IMG/VR virus record: IMGVR_UViG_3300042312_000452
Span: 1 to 21,745 of that record
Length of the DNA: 21,745 nt
DNA from: a virus
Strand: one strand, 5' to 3'
A program made the position numbers and the translations under genes. Below, piece by piece: positions 7,214 through 14,163 of this stretch (positions are counted from its first letter, which is position 1; every line of letters begins with the position of its first letter). A model generated the notes under the pieces. The model did no database searches. It was not told the DNA's origin and worked only from the letters and a program-made list of their open reading frames with translations.

Positions 7214-7234
7214 AAGAGGGGTGGCTCCCCTCTT
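7214..7234. other. Strong 8-bp hairpin in 43-uvsX intergenic region
   Basis: AAGAGGGG (7214-7221) pairs perfectly with CCCCTCTT (7227-7234) around the loop TGGCT. Only three T residues follow, so as a terminator it is weak, although GC-rich by local standards. It could terminate polymerase mRNA inefficiently, or form a protective 5' stem on transcripts begun at the late box just upstream. Confidence 0.65.
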
Positions 7235-7273
7235 TAAAATAATCAGCAATTTTAATTTAATAGAAGGAAATAT

Positions 7274-7690
7274 ATGACTGATACAATTTCAAATTGGACT
7301 TTATTTGGTGTCCATCTCACTTCAATCGAACTTTATGAATATTATTCGGAAGAGAATGATTGTCATTTTTATAATTCTAGCATTACTATATCATTAGATA
7401 ATGGTCTTACAAAAGAATTTGAACAAGTAGTTACATTATTTACTGATATTTGGGAAGAAGATCCTGTTTTGTGTGCTGTTGACACTGCTTTATCTGTAAA
7501 CAATTTATTTTCATTATCTCGTTATGTTATGATTTTTAATCAAGATGGATCTCAAATGGGAGAATTCTTTTTACCTGAAGATTTTGATGATATTAAAAAT
7601 ATTGATATTAATTGGTTATCTGAACAAGAAGATGAAGAACCTATTTCTGGTATAGATATAGAACAATCAACAAAAATTTTGATGATATGA
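7274..7690 (+). CDS. Acidic protein of unknown function
   Basis: 138 residues, strongly acidic, with an AAGGA ribosome site (7264-7268). It alternates predicted strands in the first 60 residues ('LFGVHLTSIELYEYY', 'NSSITISLDNGLTKEF') with a more helical middle ('DPVLCAVDTALSVNNLFSLS') and ends in an acidic tail. No catalytic motif, signal or membrane segment is recognised. It is the first gene after the late box and hairpin. Its stop overlaps the endonuclease start as ATGA. I do not recognise the family. Confidence 0.8.
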   Translation: MTDTISNWTLFGVHLTSIELYEYYSEENDCHFYNSSITISLDNGLTKEFEQVVTLFTDIWEEDPVLCAVDTALSVNNLFSLSRYVMIFNQDGSQMGEFFLPEDFDDIKNIDINWLSEQEDEEPISGIDIEQSTKILMI

Positions 7691-8409
7691 ATTATATTCG
7701 TATACATGACTCAATAATATCTAGAGCTAGAACAAGGGTATATGATAGTAAATTATATCAAAATCATCATATTATACCTATTCACGAAGATTCTACCTCA
7801 ACAGAAACTGTTCCTTTAACTATAAAAGAACACAGGGTAATTCATTTATTGAGATATAAAATGGGGTTCAATTTAGGAAATTTAAAAGCCTACTATTTAT
7901 TAAAAGGTAATCCTGAAATTGAAGTTAATTTATTAATTTGTTCTTTAGCTGGTAAAATTGGTGGTAAAATGACTAAAGAACAGAAACTTGGAATATTTTC
8001 TGGTTCTTGGGATAGATCAGCTGAATCGAAAAGAATTCATTTTGAGGGTCTAGTTACCCCACATTTTAAAAAATTTCCAGATGTTGCTGCTGTATGTGGT
8101 AAACAAAATGTTTTATCTGGAATTGGTATTCATGATCCAAATTATAAAAATTTAAGATCAGAATGGGCTAGTATTGGAGCTAATGCTCTTCAGGAAGCTG
8201 GAACTAGGAGTGGAATTGGTGGATATGACTGGAGAATTAATAATTATGATTTAGTTATAGAAAATTCCTCTAAGGGGGGTAAAATTGGTGGTAAAATTGT
8301 TGGTTCAAGACCTTGGTGGACTAACGGTGTTGAAAATAAAAGATCTCATACCAATCCAGGTATCGGTTGGTGTCGAGGAATGACTAAAAATAAAACGGTG
8401 AATAAATGA
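7687..8409 (+). CDS. HNH homing endonuclease-like protein
   Basis: 240 residues. An N-terminal HNH-type core reads 'YQNHHIIPIH' (H27, H28) followed by 'TVPLTIKEHRVIHLLRY' (H49, H53), the usual HHIIP....LT..EH...H.LL pattern of phage HNH nucleases. Two 'GKIGGK' segments (about residues 89-94 and 198-203) resemble NUMOD-type DNA-binding repeats. The tail 'RPWWTNGVENKRSHTNPGIG' is a signature of free-standing phage homing endonucleases. It is joined by 4-base ATGA overlaps on both sides, so it sits seamlessly between an unknown gene and uvsX. A mobile invader is likely; whether it still cuts, and where, is unknown. Confidence 0.88.
   Translation: MNYIRIHDSIISRARTRVYDSKLYQNHHIIPIHEDSTSTETVPLTIKEHRVIHLLRYKMGFNLGNLKAYYLLKGNPEIEVNLLICSLAGKIGGKMTKEQKLGIFSGSWDRSAESKRIHFEGLVTPHFKKFPDVAAVCGKQNVLSGIGIHDPNYKNLRSEWASIGANALQEAGTRSGIGGYDWRINNYDLVIENSSKGGKIGGKIVGSRPWWTNGVENKRSHTNPGIGWCRGMTKNKTVNK
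7951..7970 (+). repeat. 20-base direct repeat inside the HNH gene, copy 1
   Basis: The 20 bases here recur exactly at 8278-8297, both in frame and both encoding GKIGGK. Identity at the wobble positions as well suggests a recent internal duplication or gene conversion of the DNA-binding motif rather than protein-level convergence. Confidence 0.8.
8278..8297 (+). repeat. 20-base direct repeat inside the HNH gene, copy 2
   Basis: Exact copy of 7951-7970, in the same codon phase, encoding the second GKIGGK motif just before the WWTNG tail. Confidence 0.8.
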
Positions 8410-9482
8410 GTTTATTAGAAAAATTACAAAAAGCAGGCACAATAAAACAAGCTGCAGTTCTAGCTAATTCCCCATTCTTTAATGCAAAAGATTGTATTCA
8501 AACCAATCTACCAATTTTAAATGTTGCTTTTTCTGGATCATTATCTGGAGGTTTAGTTCCTGGTCTTACAGTTTTTGCTGGTGCTTCAAAATCATTTAAA
8601 ACTCTTCTAGGGTTATATTGTATGAAAGCATATTTCGACAAATACCCTGATGCAGTTGCTTTAGTTTATGATTCTGAATTTGGTATTACGCCAGAATATC
8701 TTGCTTCAAATGGTATTGATACATCTAGAGTTATCCATATCCCAATTGAACATATTGAAATGTTAAAATTTGATATTGTTAAGAGATTAGAAGAAATTAA
8801 ACGAGGAGATAAAGTATTTGTTCTTGTTGATTCGTTGGGTGCATTAAGTTCGAAAAAAGAAGTTGAAGACGCATTAGATGAAAAATCAGTAACTGATATG
8901 ACAAGAGCAAAAGCGATTCGATCTTTATTGAGAATTATTACTCCACATTTAACAATGAAAGATATTCCTTGCGTGGTAATAAATCATATCTACCAAACAA
9001 TGGAGCTGTACTCTAAAGCTGTGGTTGGTGGCGGTACAGCAGTAATGTATTCTGCTAATCAAATTTTTATTATTTCTAAATCACAAGAAAAAGATGGTTC
9101 TGATTTAGTAGGGTGGAATTTTACTATTAATATCGAAAAGTCTCGATTTGTTAGAGAAAAAGCAAAATTACCATTTACTGTAAAATTTGAAGGCGGTATT
9201 TCAAAATGGAGCGGTTTATTGGATATTGCTCTTGAATCTGGTCATATTGTTAAACCATCAAATGGTTGGTATTCTAAAGTAAATACTGAGACAGGCGAGA
9301 TTGAAACGAAAAAATATCGCCTTAAAGAAACTGAAAATAAAGAATTTTGGTCTAGTATTATTTTAGATCAATCTTTTGATTCTTGGGTTAAACAAAATTA
9401 TCAAATTTCTAATGGATTATTAATGGATAATAGTATTTCAGATGAAATAATTTCTGAAGCATTTAGTGGTGAGGAAGAATAA
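8406..9482 (+). CDS. uvsX: RecA-like recombinase UvsX
   Basis: Strand-exchange ATPase driving recombination-dependent replication and repair. It has 358 residues (T4: 391). Walker A reads GASKSFKT (59-66), close to the T4 'PSKSFKS' form, and Walker B 'KVFVLVDSLGALS' has D142. 'VVINHIYQTMELY' followed by 'VVGGGTAVMYSANQIFIISK' covers the L2 DNA-binding region found in T4 UvsX. The C-terminus is acidic (SGEEE), as in many RecA-like proteins. The start overlaps the endonuclease stop as ATGA. Helicase gp41 lies two small genes downstream. Confidence 0.95.
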   Translation: MSLLEKLQKAGTIKQAAVLANSPFFNAKDCIQTNLPILNVAFSGSLSGGLVPGLTVFAGASKSFKTLLGLYCMKAYFDKYPDAVALVYDSEFGITPEYLASNGIDTSRVIHIPIEHIEMLKFDIVKRLEEIKRGDKVFVLVDSLGALSSKKEVEDALDEKSVTDMTRAKAIRSLLRIITPHLTMKDIPCVVINHIYQTMELYSKAVVGGGTAVMYSANQIFIISKSQEKDGSDLVGWNFTINIEKSRFVREKAKLPFTVKFEGGISKWSGLLDIALESGHIVKPSNGWYSKVNTETGEIETKKYRLKETENKEFWSSIILDQSFDSWVKQNYQISNGLLMDNSISDEIISEAFSGEEE

Positions 9483-9483
9483 T

Positions 9484-9684
9484 ATGAAATTGACATCAGA
9501 TGAACAATTATATTTGGGTGTTGTTGGGTTTTGCATTTTATTTATTGGATGGGGACTAGCTGCTTGGATTACTCATGTTATCACATGTATCCAAAACAGT
9601 GAATGGTTATTCTTGATTGCTGGAGCCATTGCGGTCCCAGTAGCTTGGGTTCACGGAACCGGAATTTGGTTTGGTATTTGGTAG
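9484..9684 (+). CDS. Small two-helix membrane protein
   Basis: 66 residues from ATG 9484. An earlier GTG-type start (9466) would lie in the uvsX tail and displace the GAGGA site (9471-9475) that fits this ATG. Two hydrophobic segments, about residues 9-31 and 42-64, are separated by the short polar loop 'CIQNSEW', a hairpin typical of an inner-membrane protein. It starts one base after the uvsX stop. Small membrane proteins at this spot occur, as I recall, in other marine T4-like phages. Anchoring replication to the membrane or altering the host membrane are possible roles, both guesses. Confidence 0.8.
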   Translation: MKLTSDEQLYLGVVGFCILFIGWGLAAWITHVITCIQNSEWLFLIAGAIAVPVAWVHGTGIWFGIW

Positions 9685-9693
9685 GAGAAAATA

Positions 9694-10014
9694 ATGGTTG
9701 ACTATAAAGAAGAAATAGATTATAATTTTATTGAGGTTAACGGATTTGCTGGAATCAAGATTGCAGAAGTTCCATTTAAGGGTGTGATTTACACATACTC
9801 TAATGTATCTATTGCTGAAGCTGAAGACACATCTGAAGAAGCCGTTTTGTCATTTAATTTTGATGTTATTGATTTAGCTGGGTGTACAGAAGAAGAAATA
9901 CATACTGTAGAATTTAAATCTAAAATTGGTGATATTTTACTTTCAATATTGCAAAATAGTGTGGAGAATAAGGTTGAATCTGAACAAACTAATTTTGAAG
10001 AATCTTCATTATAA
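9694..10014 (+). CDS. Small acidic protein of unknown function between uvsX and 41
   Basis: 106 residues with AGGAG (9683-9687) overlapping the previous stop. A short beta-rich pattern ('FIEVNGFAGIKIAEVPFKGV' then 'IYTYSNVSIAEAED', 'AVLSFNFDVIDLAG') is followed by 'IHTVEFKSKIGDILLSILQN' and an acidic tail. It contains no recognised motif. Its last 41 bases overlap the start of the helicase gene in another frame, which suggests coupled expression. Confidence 0.75.
   Translation: MVDYKEEIDYNFIEVNGFAGIKIAEVPFKGVIYTYSNVSIAEAEDTSEEAVLSFNFDVIDLAGCTEEEIHTVEFKSKIGDILLSILQNSVENKVESEQTNFEESSL
9963..9976 (+). promoter_or_regulatory. Ribosome binding site and TTG start of helicase gene 41
   Basis: GGAGA (9963-9967) lies 6-7 bases before TTG 9974-9976, an ideal spacing. 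The frame has no ATG near the position expected from T4 gp41, and an upstream in-frame ATG (9926) would add residues unlike T4 and has no ribosome site. Confidence 0.65.
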
Positions 10015-11365
10015 TGAAGAATACACAAGAAAAGTATTACCATTTATAAAACCTGATTATTTTAAAGAAAGAAGTGAAAAAGTTATTTTTAATGAAATCT
10101 CTTCTTTCGTTACTGATTATGGGAATATACCAACGTATGAAGCGTTGGTAATTCAGTTAAGTGAAAAATCGTTATCTGATGATGAGTATACAGAAACTCT
10201 TGATGTTTTAAAAGAGTTTCATGAAACACGTGCAGAAACAGTAGATTTAGAATGGTTAGTTGACAAAACAGAAGGATTTTGTCAAGAAAAGGCGATTTAT
10301 AATGCAGTTCTTGAATCTATATCAATTTTGGATAATTCCCACAAAGAATTATCCAAAGGTTCAATTCCTAAGTTATTATCTGATGCATTAGCAATATCTT
10401 TTGATTCTAGTGTTGGTCATGATTATTTAGATGATAGCGATTCTCGATATGATTATTATCATAGAACAGAAGAAAGAGTTCCATTCGCATTAAATTATTT
10501 TAATAAAATTACTAATAATGGTTTACCGAAAAAAACTTTAAATGTTATTCTTGCTCCTCCTCATGGAGGCAAAAGTTTAATGATGTGTGATTGGGCAGCA
10601 AGTTTTCAACAAGGTGGTAATAATGTCTTGTATATAACTTGTGAGATGGCTGAAGAAGAAATTGCGAAACGTATTGATGCTAATCTTCTTAGAATATCAA
10701 TGGATGAATTGATGACTATGGATAAACCATCTTATGAAAAAAAGATGAAGTATCTTAAGTCTAAAACTGTTGGAAAATTATTTGTCAAAGAATATCCAAC
10801 AGCAGCAGCAAATGTAAATCATTTTAGAACTTTATTGAATGAGTTACGATTAAAAAAGAATTTTGTTCCGGATGTAGTATTTGTTGATTATCTTAATATT
10901 TGCGCTAGTTCTAGAATGAAAATGTCAGGTGGTGTTAATTCCTATACATATATTAAAGCAATTGGTGAAGAATTGCGCGGTTTTGCTCAAGAATTTAATC
11001 TTCCTGTGGTTACAGCAACACAAACAACTCGTAGTGGTGCAGCATCTAGTGATATTGATATGAACGATGTTTCTGAATCGTTTGGTATTCCAGCTATTGC
11101 TGATTTTATGGTTGCTATTATCAATAGTGAAGAATTGTATGAGTTAAACCAAATAATGGTTAAACAATTAAAAAATCGTTATAGAGATTTGAATCTTAAT
11201 AAAAGATTTGTTATTGGTGTTGATAGAGCAAAGATGAGATTATATGATGTTGAAGATTCAGCTCAAGATGGTATTGTTGATGCTGGTGAAAAACAAGAAG
11301 AATCATATAAATCGACTTTTGGTAAAAAATTAGAAAAAAAATCTTTTGATGGGTTTAAGGTATAA
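9974..11365 (+). CDS. 41: Replicative DNA helicase, gp41-like (DnaB family), TTG start
   Basis: Hexameric 5'-3' helicase of the primosome. From TTG 9974 the protein has 463 residues (T4: 475) and its first residues align with T4 ('LILKNLHYNEEYTRKVLPFI' versus 'IILSHLIFDQAYFSKVWPYM'). Walker A 'APPHGGKS' (194-201) differs from the T4 'AGVNVGKS' form but keeps GKS. 'VLYITCEMAEEEIAKRIDAN' matches T4 'VLYISMEMAEEVCAKRIDAN'. Walker B 'VVFVDYLNIC' has D305. 'YPTAAANVNHFRTLLNELRL' followed by 'KKNFVP' and 'SFGIPAIADFM' match T4 closely. The gene overlaps the previous one by 41 bases and ends one base before the sugar cassette. Confidence 0.93.
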   Translation: MNLNKLILKNLHYNEEYTRKVLPFIKPDYFKERSEKVIFNEISSFVTDYGNIPTYEALVIQLSEKSLSDDEYTETLDVLKEFHETRAETVDLEWLVDKTEGFCQEKAIYNAVLESISILDNSHKELSKGSIPKLLSDALAISFDSSVGHDYLDDSDSRYDYYHRTEERVPFALNYFNKITNNGLPKKTLNVILAPPHGGKSLMMCDWAASFQQGGNNVLYITCEMAEEEIAKRIDANLLRISMDELMTMDKPSYEKKMKYLKSKTVGKLFVKEYPTAAANVNHFRTLLNELRLKKNFVPDVVFVDYLNICASSRMKMSGGVNSYTYIKAIGEELRGFAQEFNLPVVTATQTTRSGAASSDIDMNDVSESFGIPAIADFMVAIINSEELYELNQIMVKQLKNRYRDLNLNKRFVIGVDRAKMRLYDVEDSAQDGIVDAGEKQEESYKSTFGKKLEKKSFDGFKV

Positions 11366-11366
11366 T

Positions 11367-12080
11367 ATGAAAAGTGCAGTTGTAATAGTCCCAACAACAG
11401 GGGCTAAAACCTTGAAAAAAACGATCGAGAGCATTGCTAGGCAGTCATATACAAATTTAACAGCCCTTGTTGTTATTGATGGGAAAGAACATCGTAGCAA
11501 GGTCGAGAGGATCCTTGTTAGAAATTTATCGAACCTAGATACTCAAGTTGTTTGTCTATCTGATAATGTTGGAGCTAATGGGTTTTATGGACATAGAGTC
11601 TATGCTGGTTTTTCTCATTTAGTGAATCATGATTATGTGTTCTTTTTAGATCAAGATTGTTGGTTAGAACCGACTCATATTGAATCTATGATCAACTCAT
11701 TAGAAACCAGTAATAGTGATTGGGTTTATAGTTTACGCAATATTACTGATAAAGAAGGTAATTTTTTGTGTTACGATGATTGTGAAAGTTTAGGTAAATG
11801 GGAAGCCTGGACTAATACATATCATATAGACACTAATTGTTATTGTTTGAAAAGACAAGTTGCAGTTGCAATTGCTGGAGCATGGCATGGTGGTTGGGGG
11901 CAAGACAGAGTTGTGCGTCAAGCTTTAGCTCAATATTTCCCGAAATATGAATGTACTGGTAAATATACAGTAAATTATAGGTTAGATGGTAATGAGGGTT
12001 CAGTAACAAAAGAATTTTTTGAACATGGTAATTATAAAATGGCTCAAAAATATGATGGAAATTTTCCTTGGAGGGTGTGA
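11367..12080 (+). CDS. GT-A (family 2-like) glycosyltransferase
   Basis: 237 residues from ATG 11367 with AAGG (11357-11360) upstream; a longer reading from 11346 would begin inside the helicase gene. It opens 'SAVVIVPTTGAKTLKKTIES' then 'IARQSY.NLTALVVIDG', the classic GT2 nucleotide-sugar fold. It continues with 'LSDNVGANGFYGHRVYAGFS' and 'YVFFLDQDCWLEP', a D-x-D type metal site (LDQDC). 'TNCYCLKR' and 'GGWGQDRVVRQAL' fit the acceptor side, where the D could be the catalytic base. It would transfer a sugar from a nucleotide donor; donor and acceptor unknown. It is the first gene of the carbohydrate cassette, and its 5' part looks richer in G+C than its neighbours. Confidence 0.85.
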   Translation: MKSAVVIVPTTGAKTLKKTIESIARQSYTNLTALVVIDGKEHRSKVERILVRNLSNLDTQVVCLSDNVGANGFYGHRVYAGFSHLVNHDYVFFLDQDCWLEPTHIESMINSLETSNSDWVYSLRNITDKEGNFLCYDDCESLGKWEAWTNTYHIDTNCYCLKRQVAVAIAGAWHGGWGQDRVVRQALAQYFPKYECTGKYTVNYRLDGNEGSVTKEFFEHGNYKMAQKYDGNFPWRV

Positions 12081-12445
12081 TGCAAATTGTTGAAAAGTTG
12101 TGGGGGTATGAGAAAATTATTGTTAATACTGATTTATATTGTGGTAAGGTAATTCATATCAATAAAGGTCATATTGGTTCATTTCATTATCATGCAGTTA
12201 AAGATGAAACTTTTTATTTGCAAAGCGGTAATGTTAAGTTAAAGTATTCTGATTCAGATGATTACGAGAATAGTAAAGAAATTACTCTTTTACCTGGAGA
12301 TGCATTTAGAATTTATCCTGGATTACGTCATCAAATAATTGGTTTACAGGATTCAGATATTATTGAATTTTCTACACATGATAAAAATGAAGATTCATAT
12401 AGAGTTATTTCTAGCGAAAAATTTATAGGAAATTATAATGAGTAA
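12080..12445 (+). CDS. Cupin, sugar-phosphate isomerase/ManC C-domain type
   Basis: 121 residues from ATG 12080, with a near-perfect GGAGGG site (12070-12075); the shared A gives a TGATG overlap with the previous stop. 'VEKLWGYEKIIVNTDLYCGK' followed by 'VIHINKGH' is the typical opening of mannose-6-phosphate isomerase-like cupins. Cupin motif 1 'GSFHYHAVKDETFYLQSG' supplies H36, H38 and E43. Motif 2 'PGDAFRIYPGLRHQI' supplies H84. All four metal ligands are present. Stand-alone cupins of this type isomerise or epimerise sugar phosphates or assist a guanylyltransferase. It probably helps to make the donor sugar. Confidence 0.85.
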   Translation: MQIVEKLWGYEKIIVNTDLYCGKVIHINKGHIGSFHYHAVKDETFYLQSGNVKLKYSDSDDYENSKEITLLPGDAFRIYPGLRHQIIGLQDSDIIEFSTHDKNEDSYRVISSEKFIGNYNE

Positions 12446-12779
12446 AGTAACAATTGAATGTGATGTTGGTAATATTAGTGATGGTTATCATACATTTAAT
12501 GAATTATATGCACATAGGTGTTCATTATTTGCAGGATTAATGAAATCACATAAAAATCTTGCATGGAAAAGTTTAGTTCATAATGATGGGGCTAGTTATG
12601 ATGGTTGGTTTATTGCTGGTATGAATTTGCCAACAGGAACTATTACCTATCACCTTCCATACAACGAATTTTGGAATTCAACTTCAGATATCCTTGAATT
12701 AGAGGTTGCTCCTGAATGGGACGGGCATACATCAGAAGATGTTATTAAAAGAATTATAAGTTGGGTTGCCACACTATGA
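12438..12779 (+). CDS. Conserved phage protein with WDGHTS motif, function unknown
   Basis: 113 residues with TAGGA (12426-12430) and an 8-base overlap with the cupin gene. It shows 'SDGYHTFNELYAHRCSLFAG', 'KSLVHNDGASYDGWFIAGMN', 'GTITYHLPYNEFW' and a terminal 'APEWDGHTSEDVIKRIISW'. I recognise this as a widespread small protein of phages and prophages without assigned function. Several conserved His, Asp and Trp residues suggest a small binding or catalytic fold. It is the one member of the cassette with no obvious link to sugars, so it may be a passenger. Its stop overlaps the next start (ATGA). Confidence 0.8.
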   Translation: MSKVTIECDVGNISDGYHTFNELYAHRCSLFAGLMKSHKNLAWKSLVHNDGASYDGWFIAGMNLPTGTITYHLPYNEFWNSTSDILELEVAPEWDGHTSEDVIKRIISWVATL

Positions 12780-13453
12780 AATTTGAAATTAATTCTCTCT
12801 ATTGGGATAATGGTAAACATTTAGTTAAATCTCATACACAAGTTATGAATCATTTTAACTTGCCTATAAATTATTATAATTTAAATGGTGTACATCATGG
12901 TTTATGGATGAATTATGTATTAGAAAATTCAACTTCAGATATTGTGGGATTTATTGAAAATGATTGTGTTCCGTTAAACAGAGAAATTGTTGATTATTCT
13001 ATTGACTACGTTTCAAAATCCGGAACGTTTATTGGTTGTGCTCAAGTAGCTAATCATATTCCACCATTTAATCATATCTATGCTGCTCCTTGTTTTTATT
13101 TTATATCTCGAGAATTTTGGAATAATTTGGGAAAACCAAGTTTCTTAGAAACTCCGAGATCTGATGTTGCTGAAGAAATTTCTAGATTAGCTGATGAAAG
13201 AAAACTAATGTATAAAGCATTATACCCAACACAATTTGAGCGATCTCCAGAAGAAGGAATTTGGAAATTGAGTAATTATGGATATTATGGTATAGGAACT
13301 GTTTTTGCTGATAGTGTTTATCACCTATATCAAGGTAGATCTCAACAAAATGCTGATCTATATAAAATAAGATGTGACCAAATAATTAATGGAACTTTTA
13401 CTACAGAAAATTTTTATTCTAGCACAGAATATTACAATGGAAAGGTATTTTGA
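12776..13453 (+). CDS. GT-A-like glycosyltransferase, unassigned family
   Basis: 225 residues from ATG 12776, joined to the previous gene by ATGA; a TTG-type extension to 12761 has no support. 'NSLYWDNGKHLVKSHTQVMN' and 'GLWMNYVLENSTSDIVGFIE' followed by 'NDCVPLN' resemble a glycosyltransferase core in which IENDC stands where LDQDC stands in the first cassette gene. 'APCFYFISREFWN' and 'DVAEEISRLADER' follow. The C-terminal 'YGIGTVFADSVYHLYQGRSQ' carries a histidine next to a loop, as in GT2-like enzymes. No membrane segment. The glycosyltransferase call is moderate; it could also be a degenerate GT-A relative. Confidence 0.65.
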   Translation: MKFEINSLYWDNGKHLVKSHTQVMNHFNLPINYYNLNGVHHGLWMNYVLENSTSDIVGFIENDCVPLNREIVDYSIDYVSKSGTFIGCAQVANHIPPFNHIYAAPCFYFISREFWNNLGKPSFLETPRSDVAEEISRLADERKLMYKALYPTQFERSPEEGIWKLSNYGYYGIGTVFADSVYHLYQGRSQQNADLYKIRCDQIINGTFTTENFYSSTEYYNGKVF

Positions 13454-14163
13454 TGATTATTAATATTCAACAAAAAGATTTTGGTGGAAGAATTCGAAGC
13501 GGTGATATTTTAGGGGTTTGTAATTTACTAGAACATATAAGGATTATTCTGAATAATCCTTATATTAAAATTTATCTCCCTGATGAATCTATTGAAGATA
13601 GTTCTTCAGTAAAGAAATTTAGAGAATTTTTAAAGGAACATACTGATTATTTTTCTGATATTGCTGGTGATCAATATTTTCAATTCGAAAAATTTAATGT
13701 CTGGGATTATAGATCAATTTCCGGCGATCTAGTCCAAGTTGATAATACAAAATATAAGAAAGAAGATAAAATTTGTATTTTTCCATTATTTGATGCACAA
13801 TATAATATTTATAGGAATTGGAGCATTGATTTAATGAAAACAATTATTCAATATTATCAACAAAATTTTAAAGGACGTATTATTGTTTGTACTCACGAAG
13901 ATCAAAAAGATTTTATTGAAAGAAATTTCCTTGGATTAGAATATTCGTATGATTATGATGAAAATATACAACATTTGATTACGTGTAAATATTTTGCTGG
14001 TGGTGATACTGGAACGAGTCATTTAGCTGGATCATTAATTAATAGACCTAAGAATTTATTTTTCTATTCAGCTCAAGAAATTTTTCACACATTTCCTTTG
14101 AATTTTAAAGAGAATGAGATGGTAATGTATAGCGCATTTGGGTGTAAAATAAATGTTAGATAA
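13453..14163 (+). CDS. GT-B/heptosyltransferase-like protein
   Basis: 236 residues from ATG 13453, which shares a base with the previous stop (TGATG); a TTG three bases earlier is not needed. The order of elements fits a shortened GT-B enzyme: 'DFGGRIRSGDILGVCNLLEH' at the front, 'CIFPLFDAQYNIYRNWSIDL' in the middle (compare heptosyltransferase 'P.....KRWP...'), 'GRIIVCTHEDQKDFIERNF' as the strand-helix before the donor site, and 'FAGGDTGTSHLAGSLINRPK' as the glycine-rich donor-binding loop seen in GT9 enzymes. It is shorter than usual GT9 proteins (about 320-350), so it may be a reduced form. Confidence is moderate. Confidence 0.6.
   Translation: MIINIQQKDFGGRIRSGDILGVCNLLEHIRIILNNPYIKIYLPDESIEDSSSVKKFREFLKEHTDYFSDIAGDQYFQFEKFNVWDYRSISGDLVQVDNTKYKKEDKICIFPLFDAQYNIYRNWSIDLMKTIIQYYQQNFKGRIIVCTHEDQKDFIERNFLGLEYSYDYDENIQHLITCKYFAGGDTGTSHLAGSLINRPKNLFFYSAQEIFHTFPLNFKENEMVMYSAFGCKINVR

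Noticed and set aside
7212-7240. Possible sigma70 promoter TTAAGA-17-TAAAAT after gene 43
   Set aside because: The spacing is right, but the match is common by chance in such AT-rich DNA and the spacer is filled by the GC-rich hairpin. The late box just upstream is the better explanation.
9789-10043. Minus-strand reading frame of 84 codons across the start of gene 41
   Set aside because: It is antisense to two supported genes, with no ribosome site or known motif.
11361-11366. TATAAT just before the first cassette gene
   Set aside because: It includes the helicase stop codon and has no -35 element at the right distance. A start here would leave no leader for the ATG at 11367.
13806-13813. 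TATTTATA, a late box on the minus strand
   Set aside because: It is inside a coding gene with no minus-strand gene downstream, and AT-rich chance explains it.
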